Positions 1 to 8,181 of a DNA stretch of 64,000 nucleotides are shown in pieces. Within the stretch, counting starts at the first letter, position 1. Every line of letters begins with the position of its first letter. This DNA comes from Stackebrandtia nassauensis DSM 44728 (lineage in GTDB: Bacteria > Actinomycetota > Actinomycetes > Mycobacteriales > Micromonosporaceae): positions 3,720,001-3,784,000 of the forward strand of contig NC_013947.1 of the NCBI RefSeq assembly GCF_000024545.1, given 5' to 3'. A program made the translations under genes and the position numbers. The notes beneath the pieces are model-generated. The model was not told the origin of the DNA. It made no database searches and saw only the letters and a program-made list of their open reading frames with translations.

Positions 1-210
1 CTGCAACTGGGTTACCTGCTGGGCGGCGCGGTCGTGGTGGAGCAGATCTTCTCCATCCCCGGCATCGGACGTCAAGTGCTGCTTGGCATCCAGCAGAAGG
101 AGTACGCGCTGGTGCAGAGCACGGTGCTCATCATCGCGCTGGCCTTCGTCCTCGTCAACCTGGCCACCGATCTGCTGTATCGGGCCATCGACCCCCGGGT
201 GCGCGCATGA
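1..210 (+). CDS. Peptide-type ABC transporter permease (DppB/OppB-like), C-terminal fragment
   Basis: Frame 1 is open from the window edge to the TGA at 208-210 and gives 69 residues. The segment GAVVVEQIFSIPGIG followed by GRQVLLGIQQKEY is the classic C-terminal signature of the DppB/OppB inner-membrane permease, with one last membrane helix (STVLIIALAFVLVNLATDLLY) and the usual ending YRAIDPRVR. The 5' part lies outside the window. The stop overlaps the ATG of the next permease (ATGA), so the two are translationally coupled. Family assignment is firm; the substrate is inferred from the neighbours, which suggest cell-wall peptides or muropeptides. Confidence 0.9.
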   Translation: MQLGYLLGGAVVVEQIFSIPGIGRQVLLGIQQKEYALVQSTVLIIALAFVLVNLATDLLYRAIDPRVRA

Positions 211-1094
211 CCGACCTGACCCAACCCGCACTGACCCGGCTCGACACGCCCGCGACACCGGGCCGGTTCCGGGAACTGTTGCGCAGCCGCTCCGGCCTCA
301 TCGGTTTCATCCTGATCGCGGTGCTGGCGCTGTTGAGCCTGGCGTCGTTCGCCGGGCTGATCCCGCACGACCCGGTCGCGCAGGACCCGCCGTCGCGGCT
401 GCTGCCGCCCTCGGCCGAGCACCTGCTGGGCACCGACCAGTTCGGACGCGACGTCTTCGCCCGGGTCGCCGCCGCGGTCGCCAACTCGGCGCTGATCGCG
501 GTGGTGGCGGTCGCCTTCGCCACCGTCGTGGGCACACTGGGCGGGCTGGTCGCCGGTTTCTACCGGGGCTTCGCCGACGGCGCGACCAGCGCGGTCACCA
601 ACGTGCTGTTCGCGTTCCCGCCGCTGCTGCTGGCGCTGGCGCTGGCGTCGGTGTTCAGCCGCGACTGGTTCACCATCGCCGTGGCCATCGCCATCGTGTA
701 CGTGCCGATCTTCGTGCGGGTGGTGCGCGGCCCGGTGCTGTCGCTGCGGGAGGTCGAGTACGTCAAGGCGGCCGTGGCCACCGGACAGCGGCGCTCGGCG
801 ATCATGCTGCGGCACGTGCTGCCCAACATCACCTCCATCGTCATCGTCCAGGTGACGCTGTCGCTGTCGTGGGCCGTGCTGACCGAGGCGGCGCTGAGCT
901 TCCTCGGGCTGGGCACGCCGCCCCCGGCGCCGTCGCTGGGTCTGATGATCTTGGACGCCCGGACGCTGGTCACGGTGGCACCGTGGACGATGCTGGCCCC
1001 GGGATTGGCGATCGTCTTGTTGGTGGTGGGTCTGAACCTGCTGGGTGACGGCCTGCGTGACGTCTACGATCCTCGCGGTCGGGGGCGCAAGTGA
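207..1094 (+). CDS. Peptide-type ABC transporter permease (DppC/OppC-like)
   Basis: This 295-residue protein is a full-length DppC/OppC-family inner-membrane permease. It has a cytoplasmic N terminus, a first helix (GLIGFILIAVLALLSL), the family motif HLLGTDQFGRDVFAR around residues 70-85, and the EAA-type loop (EYVKAAVATGQRRSAIMLRHVLPN) that docks the ATPase. Five further hydrophobic segments follow. Its ATG overlaps the stop of the upstream DppB-like gene and its stop overlaps the region where the AnmK gene begins, so it is inside one operon. The pair would form the membrane channel served by the double ATPase at 3932. Confidence 0.93.
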   Translation: MTDLTQPALTRLDTPATPGRFRELLRSRSGLIGFILIAVLALLSLASFAGLIPHDPVAQDPPSRLLPPSAEHLLGTDQFGRDVFARVAAAVANSALIAVVAVAFATVVGTLGGLVAGFYRGFADGATSAVTNVLFAFPPLLLALALASVFSRDWFTIAVAIAIVYVPIFVRVVRGPVLSLREVEYVKAAVATGQRRSAIMLRHVLPNITSIVIVQVTLSLSWAVLTEAALSFLGLGTPPPAPSLGLMILDARTLVTVAPWTMLAPGLAIVLLVVGLNLLGDGLRDVYDPRGRGRK

Positions 1095-1108
1095 ACACGG
1101 GAGCGCGC

Positions 1109-2281
1109 ATGAGAGTCCTGGGAATGATCTCCGGTACCTCGCACGACGGTATCGACACCGCGATCGTCGACTTCGGAGCCGACGGGGATCGCCTGCACGG
1201 CCGTATCGTCCACACCGGATCCCATCCGTACCCGACCGGGCTGCGGTCCCGGCTGGCCGCAGCCCTGCCTCCCGCCGAGACGACACTGTCCGAAGTGTGC
1301 GAACTGGACACCCTCATCGGCCAGACTTTCGCGTCGGCGGCGGCCGAGGCGATCCTCGCGTCCGGCGACGTCGACCTGATCGTCTCGCACGGCCAGACCG
1401 TGTACCACTGGGTCGAGGGCGGCCACGCGCATGGGACCCTTCAGATCGGGCAACCCGCGTGGATCGCCGAACGCACCGGAGCGCCCGTCCTGTCGGACGT
1501 GCGGATTCGCGACATCACCGCCGGTGGACACGGCGCGCCACTGGTGTCCTACATGGACACACTTCTGTTGGCGGGCGTCGACGGCGTCCCGGCCGCACTG
1601 AACCTGGGCGGCATCGCCAACATCTCGATCCCGCGTGGCGCGGGCGATGTCACCGCCTACGACATCGGACCCGCCAACGCGCTCATCGACGCGGCCGTGG
1701 TCCGCCACGGTGGCCATCCCGCCGGTTTCGACGAGGACGGCCGGATCGCCGCGTCCGGCACCGTTGACGAGGCATTGTTGGCCGTGCTGCTCGCCGACGC
1801 CTACTATCGTTTGCCCGCGCCCAAAAGCACCGGCAAAGAGCACTTTCACATCGGCTATGTCGACCAGGCCGTGGCGACCGCCGGAAGCCAGATCGGTTTC
1901 GCCGACCTCGTCGCCACCCTCACCGAGCTGACCATCCGCACCGTCGCCGACGATGTCCGGGCCGCCGGGGTGACGAAACTGCTGGTCTCCGGGGGTGGCG
2001 CCCACAATCCCGTCATCATGGACGGACTGCGTTCCGCGTTGACCGGTACCGAGGTGGCCTCCTCCGACACGCTGGGCGCACCGGCCGACGACAAGGAGGC
2101 CATCGCGTTCGCGCTCATCGGCTGGTGCACCGCCCACGGCCTGCCCGGCAGCAACCCGGCGGGCACCGGCGCCCGCTCCGCCCGGATCCTGGGCACCCTG
2201 ACGCCGGGCGCTGGACCGCTGACGCTTCCCACCCCGCTGACCCGGGCACCGCGATCTCTTGTGCTGGAGCCAGGGAAGTGA
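1109..2281 (+). CDS. anmK: Anhydro-N-acetylmuramic acid kinase
   Basis: The 390-residue product begins with the AnmK phosphate-binding signature GMISGTSHDGIDTAIVDF and carries the family segments LSDVRIRDITAGGHGAPLV and LNLGGIANIS. AnmK hydrolyses the 1,6-anhydro ring of anhMurNAc and phosphorylates the sugar with ATP to MurNAc-6-phosphate, a step in cell-wall recycling. I chose the ATG at 1109 because GGGAG lies 5 nt upstream; an in-frame GTG at 1091 overlapping the permease stop is the alternative. Its place between peptide permeases and a beta-lactamase-fold protein suggests the operon handles cell-wall breakdown products. No MurQ etherase is visible in the window. Confidence 0.93.
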   Translation: MRVLGMISGTSHDGIDTAIVDFGADGDRLHGRIVHTGSHPYPTGLRSRLAAALPPAETTLSEVCELDTLIGQTFASAAAEAILASGDVDLIVSHGQTVYHWVEGGHAHGTLQIGQPAWIAERTGAPVLSDVRIRDITAGGHGAPLVSYMDTLLLAGVDGVPAALNLGGIANISIPRGAGDVTAYDIGPANALIDAAVVRHGGHPAGFDEDGRIAASGTVDEALLAVLLADAYYRLPAPKSTGKEHFHIGYVDQAVATAGSQIGFADLVATLTELTIRTVADDVRAAGVTKLLVSGGGAHNPVIMDGLRSALTGTEVASSDTLGAPADDKEAIAFALIGWCTAHGLPGSNPAGTGARSARILGTLTPGAGPLTLPTPLTRAPRSLVLEPGK

Positions 2282-2285
2282 CGCC

Positions 2286-3929
2286 ATGACCGTGACGCTG
2301 CGCCCGGCCGGTCCGGCTGACCTCGACGCGATCACCGAGGTGATGCTCGCCTGCTGGCGGGAAAGCTACGCCACCGTCCTGCCCGAGCGGGCCATCGCGA
2401 CGATGACTCCCGAACTGGTGGAACGACTGTGGACGCGGGCGTTGACGGGCACCGCGCCCGGCGCGGCGATCGTCGCGGTCTCCGAGGCCGGGGCCGTCCT
2501 CGGGGTCACCCGCTACGAGCTCGGCCCCGACCACGGGGGGATCGTGCAGTCGCTGTACGTTTCGCCTCGCGCGCAACGACTCGGCATCGGCGCCCGGCTG
2601 CTGTCGGCCGCCGTCGCGGGGCTGCGCGACCTCGACGCCCCGCGTTTCCACCTGTGGGTGTTCGCCGACAACGCCCCGTCCATCGCCTTCTACCAGCGCC
2701 AAGGCTGGGTCCTGGACGGCACCTCGCGGGTGCAGGCCGGGTTCGACGTCGAGGAACTGCGCCTCGAATACGCAGGCTCCGACCCGGATCCCGGCCGATC
2801 CAGCGCACTGCGGCGGACCGCCAGCGACATCGTCGCGTCCGGCCCCGACGCCCCCGCCGGAGTCTCCATAGGACTACGCACGGCGGGCGGCGAGTTCACC
2901 GCCGTGACCGGAAACCGCTCCCTCGGCGACACCGCCGAACCCATGACGCTGTCCACCCACCACGATCTGGCCTCGATCACCAAGATCCTCGCCACCACCA
3001 CCGCGCTCATCGCCCTGGTCTCCGCCGCACACGTCCACCTGGACGACCCCGTCGCCCGCTACCTGCCCGGATTCACCGGCGACGGCAAGGAAACCGTGAC
3101 CATCCGGCAGCTGTTGACCCACCGAGGTGGACTGTGGGAATGGCAGCCCCTCTACCTCAACGGCCGCACCGGCGAGACGGCGATCCGTTACGTCGAACAA
3201 CTTCCGCTGCGGTACCGCCCCGACACCGCTCGCCACTACTCCGACCTCGGCTTCATCCTGCTGGGCCGCGTCATCGCCGCCATCACCGGCGTACGGCTCG
3301 ACGAGGCCGTCAAACACCTGGTCACCAAGCCGCTCGGCCTCGACGCCACCGGCTACCGCACCGCGACCAGCCCCGCCATCGCCGACATCGCGGTCAGTGC
3401 CCCCGGTGACGTCACCGAACAGCGCATGGTCGCCACCGGCGTGCCGTACCCGGTACTGGAGTCCGATGCCCGTTTCGGCGGCTGGCGTTCGCGCCCCATT
3501 GCCGGGGAAGTCAACGACGGCAACGCCTTCCACGCCTTCGGCGGCGTCAGCGGCCACGCCGGACTGTTCTCGACGCTGGGTGACCTGCTCGACTACGCCT
3601 GGGCCCTGGCCCACTACCGCGATCACGACTCACTGTGGAACCCGCGAGTCGTCGAGACCTTCCTGACCGACGGGCCCGATGCCGAACAGGCACTCGGCTT
3701 CCGCCGCTACCGGTTCACCGCCGACGGCAAGACCACCACTATGTACGGACATCCGGGTTTCGTCGGCTGCGTCGTCGGCTTCTCCCCCGACGCCGGTGTC
3801 GCACTGGCCCTGTGTTCCAACCGGCTGGCGCGAACCGACAACCCCGTACCCAACGACGAGTTGTGGTCGCTGGCCCGCACGGCGGCCAACACCCAACTGA
3901 CCGGCCTCGACCCGAAAGCGCGAAGGTGA
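2286..3929 (+). CDS. GNAT acetyltransferase fused to a class C beta-lactamase-fold hydrolase
   Basis: The 547-residue protein has two domains. Residues 1-160 are a GNAT N-acetyltransferase, with the acetyl-CoA loop around SPRAQRLGIGARLL and a C-terminal FYQRQGW. Residues 175-540 are a penicillin-binding/class C beta-lactamase fold: nucleophile motif SITK with Ser near residue 230, a YSD motif near 317 in the place of YxN, and HPG near the C terminus in place of KTG. No signal peptide is seen, so it should act in the cytoplasm. The ATG at 2286 follows the AnmK stop by 4 nt. Bacillus ybb/mur recycling clusters also carry a beta-lactamase-fold gene, which supports an inferred role on muropeptides. 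The acetyltransferase substrate is unknown. Confidence 0.85.
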   Translation: MTVTLRPAGPADLDAITEVMLACWRESYATVLPERAIATMTPELVERLWTRALTGTAPGAAIVAVSEAGAVLGVTRYELGPDHGGIVQSLYVSPRAQRLGIGARLLSAAVAGLRDLDAPRFHLWVFADNAPSIAFYQRQGWVLDGTSRVQAGFDVEELRLEYAGSDPDPGRSSALRRTASDIVASGPDAPAGVSIGLRTAGGEFTAVTGNRSLGDTAEPMTLSTHHDLASITKILATTTALIALVSAAHVHLDDPVARYLPGFTGDGKETVTIRQLLTHRGGLWEWQPLYLNGRTGETAIRYVEQLPLRYRPDTARHYSDLGFILLGRVIAAITGVRLDEAVKHLVTKPLGLDATGYRTATSPAIADIAVSAPGDVTEQRMVATGVPYPVLESDARFGGWRSRPIAGEVNDGNAFHAFGGVSGHAGLFSTLGDLLDYAWALAHYRDHDSLWNPRVVETFLTDGPDAEQALGFRRYRFTADGKTTTMYGHPGFVGCVVGFSPDAGVALALCSNRLARTDNPVPNDELWSLARTAANTQLTGLDPKARR

Positions 3930-3931
3930 CC

Positions 3932-5557
3932 ATGAACCAGCCAGTGTTGAGTATCCGCGACCTGTCGGTGGCCTTCCGCACCAACGGATCCGACGTCACC
4001 GCCGTCAACGGTGTCAGCCTCGACGTACCGCAGGGCCACACCGTCGCCGTGGTCGGCGAGTCCGGCTCCGGAAAGTCCACGACGGCCGCCGCCGTCAACC
4101 GGCTGCTGCCCGCCAACGGGCGCATCACCTCCGGCCAGGTCCTGTTCAAGGGCGAGGACCTCGCCGACCTGAGCGAACGCCGGATGAGGGCCATCCGGGG
4201 CGCCGGGATCGGGCTCGTCCCACAGGACCCCATGTCCAACCTCAACCCGCTGCTGCGCGTCGGCGACCAGGTCGCCGAGGCGCTTGAGGTCCACGACCGC
4301 GCGCACGGCAGGACCGCCCACGCCCGCGCCGTCGAACTGCTCGACAGCGTCGGCATCCCCGATGCGGAGCGGCGCGCTCGCCAGTACCCGCACGAGTTCT
4401 CCGGCGGTATGCGGCAGCGCGTCCTCATCGCCATGGGGCTGGCCTGCGAACCCAGCCTGCTGATCGCCGACGAACCGACCTCCGCCCTGGACGTCACGCT
4501 CCAGCGCCGCATCCTCGACCAGCTGGACACCCTCACCACGAACCTGGGCACCAGCGTCCTGCTCATCACCCACGACCTGGCCCTGGCGGCCGAACGCGCC
4601 GACACCGTCGCCGTCATGTACCACGGCGAGATCGTGGAATCCGGTGGCGCGCAGGACATCCTGGCCGACCCGCAACACGAGTACACCCGCAGGCTGCTGG
4701 CCGCCGCACCCAGCCTCACCTCCGCGACCACCGTCGCCGGGCCCCTGGAACCCGAAGCCCGTCCCGACGCCACCGATCTCATCACCGTGGACAAGCTCAC
4801 CAAACGGTTCCCGATCCGGGCCTCGGGCTCTAGCTCCGAGTTCACCGCCGTCGACGAGGTCGGCTTCACCATCCCGCGCGGCCACACCGTGTCCATCGTG
4901 GGGGAATCGGGCTCCGGCAAGTCCACCACCGCCAACCTGATTCTCGGACTGGAGAAGCCGAGCTCCGGCAGCATCGCCTTCGAAGGCGCCGACATCACCA
5001 CGATGAACCAGAAGGAGACGTTCGCGCTGCGCCGCCGCGTCCAGCCGGTGTTCCAGAACCCTTACGCGTCACTCGATCCCCGATACACCGTCGAACAGTC
5101 CATCGCCGAGCCGCTGCGGGTTCACCGCGTCGGCGACAAGAAATCGCGCCACGACACCGTTGTCAAGCTCCTCGACCAGGTGGCGTTGCCGTCCACGATG
5201 GCCGAACGGCTCCCCCACGAACTGTCCGGCGGCCAGCGCCAGCGGGTGGCGATCGCCCGCGCCATCGCGCTGTCGCCCGACCTCGTCGTCCTCGACGAGG
5301 CGGTGTCGGCGCTGGACGTGCTCGTGCAGGCCCAGATCCTGGAGCTGCTGTCCGAACTGCAACGCGAACTGGGGCTCAGTTACCTGTTCATCAGCCACGA
5401 CCTGGCGGTGGTGCGGCTGATCTCCCACGCCGTGCACGTCATGCGCGACGGCAGGATCGTCGAAAGCGGGACACCGCAGGCGATCTTCGCCAACCCGCAG
5501 GACGACTACACCCGCGAACTGCTCGCCGCCATCCCCGGAGCGGGCCTGGCCACGTAG
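3932..5557 (+). CDS. Double ABC transporter ATPase (DppD-DppF fused, GsiA-like)
   Basis: The 541-residue protein holds two complete ABC nucleotide-binding domains in one chain. Each has a Walker A GESGSGKST (about residues 43 and 324), a signature (FSGGMRQR, then LSGGQRQR) and a Walker B (LLIADEPTSALD, then LVVLDEAVSALD). The first half resembles DppD and the second DppF of peptide/nickel importers. The ATG at 3932 lies 2 nt after the preceding stop. It should power the permeases encoded at 1-1094. No substrate-binding protein is seen here; one may lie upstream of the window. Confidence 0.93.
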   Translation: MNQPVLSIRDLSVAFRTNGSDVTAVNGVSLDVPQGHTVAVVGESGSGKSTTAAAVNRLLPANGRITSGQVLFKGEDLADLSERRMRAIRGAGIGLVPQDPMSNLNPLLRVGDQVAEALEVHDRAHGRTAHARAVELLDSVGIPDAERRARQYPHEFSGGMRQRVLIAMGLACEPSLLIADEPTSALDVTLQRRILDQLDTLTTNLGTSVLLITHDLALAAERADTVAVMYHGEIVESGGAQDILADPQHEYTRRLLAAAPSLTSATTVAGPLEPEARPDATDLITVDKLTKRFPIRASGSSSEFTAVDEVGFTIPRGHTVSIVGESGSGKSTTANLILGLEKPSSGSIAFEGADITTMNQKETFALRRRVQPVFQNPYASLDPRYTVEQSIAEPLRVHRVGDKKSRHDTVVKLLDQVALPSTMAERLPHELSGGQRQRVAIARAIALSPDLVVLDEAVSALDVLVQAQILELLSELQRELGLSYLFISHDLAVVRLISHAVHVMRDGRIVESGTPQAIFANPQDDYTRELLAAIPGAGLAT

Positions 5558-5607
5558 ACGTTCGAGTTCGTTCGGCTGGCGGGCAATTTCCGCCGCCCGC
5601 TTACATA

Positions 5608-5641
5608 CTCCATATGGTCCGAGCACGACCCCCATATGGAG
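5608..5641. promoter_or_regulatory. Pair of CCATATGG palindromes in front of the small secreted protein
   Basis: CTCCATATGG (5608-5617) and its exact reverse complement CCATATGGAG (5632-5641) form an inverted repeat. Each contains the 8-bp palindrome CCATATGG, and the centres are 22 bp apart, about two helix turns. The second copy overlaps the candidate start codons of the gene at 5636. This looks like an operator; the binding protein is unknown. Confidence 0.4.
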
Positions 5642-6025
5642 ACGACTTTGCGTAAGAAGAAGACCCTGATAGCGATCGCGGGCGTGGCGCTGACCGCGGC
5701 CGGAGTGGTCGGCGGCTACACCGCCGTCGCCGACACGTCCAGCAAGGCCTCGTGTGTGGGCGCCAGCTCCTGCACCAAGACCTTCACCGTGACCAAGGGC
5801 GTCGACCTGCACGTCTACGTCGACGCCGAGGCGGGCGCGAACAACGAGGTGCAGTGGTCGGTGTCGCCCAACGTCGAGGGTTCACCCCACTGCGGCGGCA
5901 AGATGCGGGTGGACGACCCGCCGTTCCAGCCGACCTGTTCCAACTACCCCTACTCGATCGCGCACGTCACGGTGTGGGACCCGACCATGACCACCCACAC
6001 CTACGAAGCCCGCGCCTGGAACTAA
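5636..6025 (+). CDS. Small secreted protein of unknown function
   Basis: The 129-residue product has a basic start (LRKKKT), a hydrophobic stretch (LIAIAGVALTAAGVVGGYTAV) and a probable signal peptidase site near AVA-DT, so it should be exported. The mature part of about 95 residues holds four cysteines (SCVGASSC, HCGGK, TCSNY) and looks like a small disulfide-bonded beta domain. I do not recognise a family. The ATG at 5636 is one start; a TTG at 5648 preceded by GGAG (5638-5641) is a serious alternative. It follows the transporter operon by 78 nt, has its own palindromic upstream site, and ends at a strong hairpin. Confidence 0.75.
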   Translation: METTLRKKKTLIAIAGVALTAAGVVGGYTAVADTSSKASCVGASSCTKTFTVTKGVDLHVYVDAEAGANNEVQWSVSPNVEGSPHCGGKMRVDDPPFQPTCSNYPYSIAHVTVWDPTMTTHTYEARAWN

Positions 6026-6031
6026 CCCATC

Positions 6032-6059
6032 GGGTGGCTCGCGTCATCGCGAGCCACCC
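6032..6059. terminator. Bidirectional hairpin between convergent genes
   Basis: GGGTGGCTCGCG (6032-6043) pairs perfectly with CGCGAGCCACCC (6048-6059) around a TCAT loop. The 12-bp GC-rich stem sits between the convergent ends at 6025 and 6074, as expected for a two-way terminator. There is no long T tract, which is usual in actinomycetes. Confidence 0.75.
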
Positions 6060-6073
6060 TACTGTGGATCGCG

Positions 6074-8014
6074 CTACTTCAGGCCGTAGGAGCGGATAGT
6101 GGAGTGCTCCACGGTTTGCCCCTTGTCGTCCTCGGCGGTGAACTTCACCGACACGAACGTCGCGCCGTCGGGGTGTTCCAGTGTGGCGGTGGCGTGGTCG
6201 CCGTCGCGTTCGATCGTGACGTCCTGCCAGGTCTTTCCGTCGTCATAGGACACCCGGAAGGTCATGTCCGCGCAGGTGCGGTCCTCGGCGCCGGGCTGGG
6301 TGGTGAAGTCGAGTTCGACGTCCTGCGGTTTGTCGGCGGAGGCGTATCCGCCCTCGATTCCGGCGGCGGTGAACCGTACCGCCGACAGGTCGAGCACCGT
6401 GTCCTTCGTGACCGGAGCGGAGTCGAACTCCCAGGTCGCCGTGGAGCGGGTGCCCAGCGGTGTCCAGGTAGCCTCGCGTTCGCCGTCGAAGGTGGCCTTG
6501 TATCGTCCCTTGTCGTCCTCGGGCAGCTGGGCGGTCACGGCCGCGCCGTCGTCGCTCTTGCCCAGTTCCTTGCCGTCCTTGCTGATCACGGCCTGGCCCT
6601 TCAGGCCCCAGGAGGTGATGGTCTCGCCTTCGACGCCGGTGTTGAACATCGGCGGTCGGGTGAGCAGTTCGGGTTCGTCGGCGTAGGGCCAGCGCTCCAT
6701 TCCGGAACCGTAGTACGGAAACAGCGGGTCGGAGACTCCCACCGACAGCGCGGATCCCGACAGCCAGGGCATGTCCTGGGTTCCCGGTTCCATCGCGCCA
6801 CTGTGGTGCAACACGTCGTCGACGCGTTCGTCGTTGGCTCCTTCGAAGCTGCCCAGCAGCGACCATTCCACGTCGGGGTCGGCGGTGTAGTACTCGGTGC
6901 GCTGCGACGGGACCTTGACCGAGGCGGACGGCTGGTAGGCGGTGGGCTCGTACACCTTGTGGTAGCTGAGGTTGGCGCGCGCCATGTCCGCCTCGGCGCC
7001 CATGCTGTTGTAGTTCGCCTTCCGGGCCGCCAGTGCGTCGTCGTGGACGGTGACGGAGGGGTCGGCGGGGATTCCCTCCTCCGTGACGGAGAAGAGGCTG
7101 TAGCTGTAGGGGTTCGCGGCGTCGGCGGGGCTGGCCAGTTCGGATCGCAGGGTCAGCCCGGCCTTGTGATCCTTGGGTTTCTCGGACGGGATCGCGTGCA
7201 GCTTCGTCTTCGGGCCCAGCAGATAGGTGCTGCCGATGCCGTCGTCGTCGGCGCGATGGGAGTAGAACTCCAGGGACTGGGTCTGTGGCTGGGCGTCGGC
7301 GGCGTCGACGTTGAAGGCGACAGGTTTGGCCTTGGTGCCGTCGACGGTCAATTCAGCGGCCTCGTCGGTGACCGTCAGGTCGGCGACCGTTCCGACCACA
7401 TCGGAGTAGTCGTCGCCGTCGGCTTTGGCCATGTCGGCGACGAAGCCGTAGTCGCCGGGCGGGAGTTCCACGGTCGCGGTGCCCTTGTCGGCGTCGAAGA
7501 AGTCGAAGTCACCGGTGTCGAGATTCGTCCAGATGCCTCCGGCCGCCGCCGGTACCGAACCGTCGAGCCAGGAGAACGTGACGGTGACCTTGGTGGCCGC
7601 CTTGGATTCGCCCGCGTCGCCTTCCATGAAGGACTTGCCGAGTCTCCCCGGCGAGGTGACGTCGCGGGCGTCGGTGTACCCGTTGCGCAGCAGGGCGTCG
7701 ACATTGAACAGTCGGGCGTCGGTCTCTCCGGAGCGCACGTCGTCGAGGACGTCGACGGGAACCGCGATCCGGTCGCCGCCGGGCAGCCGGGGGGCGTAGA
7801 ACTCGAACGTCTCGTCGCCGGAAGCCGGGATCAGCGCGCCATCGCCGGTGACGCGGACCTTGTCCCCGGTCGGCAGGGTCACGACGACGGGTGCCGACGC
7901 GGCCGGTGCCGGGCCGGCCGCGTCGGCGGGGGAAAACGGATCGGCGTACACCATGCCGCCGCTGGCGAGCAGCGCGGCGGCGACGGCAAGCGCTACGGCG
8001 TAACGCTTTCGCAT
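6074..8014 (-). CDS. Large secreted protein of unknown function
   Basis: I take the ATG at 8014, which has GGAGG a few bases upstream; this gives 646 residues starting MRKRYAVALAVAAALLASGG, a typical signal peptide ending near YA-DP. The rest is rich in beta-strand-like, acidic Gly/Asp segments. An early part (about residues 100-220) contains DYGFVADM and VTFSWLDGS, resembling peptidase-associated or bacterial Ig-like beta domains, and the C-terminal 200 residues look similar. No catalytic motif was identified. Such tails are often seen after protease domains, but no protease domain is present. It is probably regulated from the double dyad at 8039-8084. Confidence 0.75.
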   Translation of the reverse strand: MRKRYAVALAVAAALLASGGMVYADPFSPADAAGPAPAASAPVVVTLPTGDKVRVTGDGALIPASGDETFEFYAPRLPGGDRIAVPVDVLDDVRSGETDARLFNVDALLRNGYTDARDVTSPGRLGKSFMEGDAGESKAATKVTVTFSWLDGSVPAAAGGIWTNLDTGDFDFFDADKGTATVELPPGDYGFVADMAKADGDDYSDVVGTVADLTVTDEAAELTVDGTKAKPVAFNVDAADAQPQTQSLEFYSHRADDDGIGSTYLLGPKTKLHAIPSEKPKDHKAGLTLRSELASPADAANPYSYSLFSVTEEGIPADPSVTVHDDALAARKANYNSMGAEADMARANLSYHKVYEPTAYQPSASVKVPSQRTEYYTADPDVEWSLLGSFEGANDERVDDVLHHSGAMEPGTQDMPWLSGSALSVGVSDPLFPYYGSGMERWPYADEPELLTRPPMFNTGVEGETITSWGLKGQAVISKDGKELGKSDDGAAVTAQLPEDDKGRYKATFDGEREATWTPLGTRSTATWEFDSAPVTKDTVLDLSAVRFTAAGIEGGYASADKPQDVELDFTTQPGAEDRTCADMTFRVSYDDGKTWQDVTIERDGDHATATLEHPDGATFVSVKFTAEDDKGQTVEHSTIRSYGLK

Positions 8015-8038
8015 GAGAACCTCCAGGGGTGAACGGGT

Positions 8039-8084
8039 GGCGCCAACTATACATAGCATGTATACACCACGTGTATAGTGGCGC
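8039..8084. promoter_or_regulatory. Nested and tandem inverted repeats (probable operator) upstream of the secreted protein
   Basis: Two 17-bp dyads overlap: TATACATAGCATGTATA (8048-8064) and TATACACCACGTGTATA (8061-8077), both of the form TATACAY-N3-RTGTATA with centres 13 bp apart. They sit inside a larger imperfect repeat with arms GCGCCAACTATAC (8040-8052) and GTATAGTGGCGC (8073-8084). The site lies 25 bp upstream of the minus-strand start at 8014. Such arrays are typical for TetR, PadR or GntR dimers binding cooperatively; the regulator is not identified. Confidence 0.6.
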
Positions 8085-8181
8085 AAAAATATTGCGTTGA
8101 GGTGCCAAAACTTTCAATCGGGTAGATCGCCTGTTCGATTAGGGTCGAGACGACCGTTGACCCGACCCGAAAGTGACCACC

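Noticed and set aside
6104-8032. A 642-codon plus-strand frame opposite the secreted protein at 6074
   Set aside because: Shadow frame without start signals or homology; the minus frame has a clear signal peptide and RBS.
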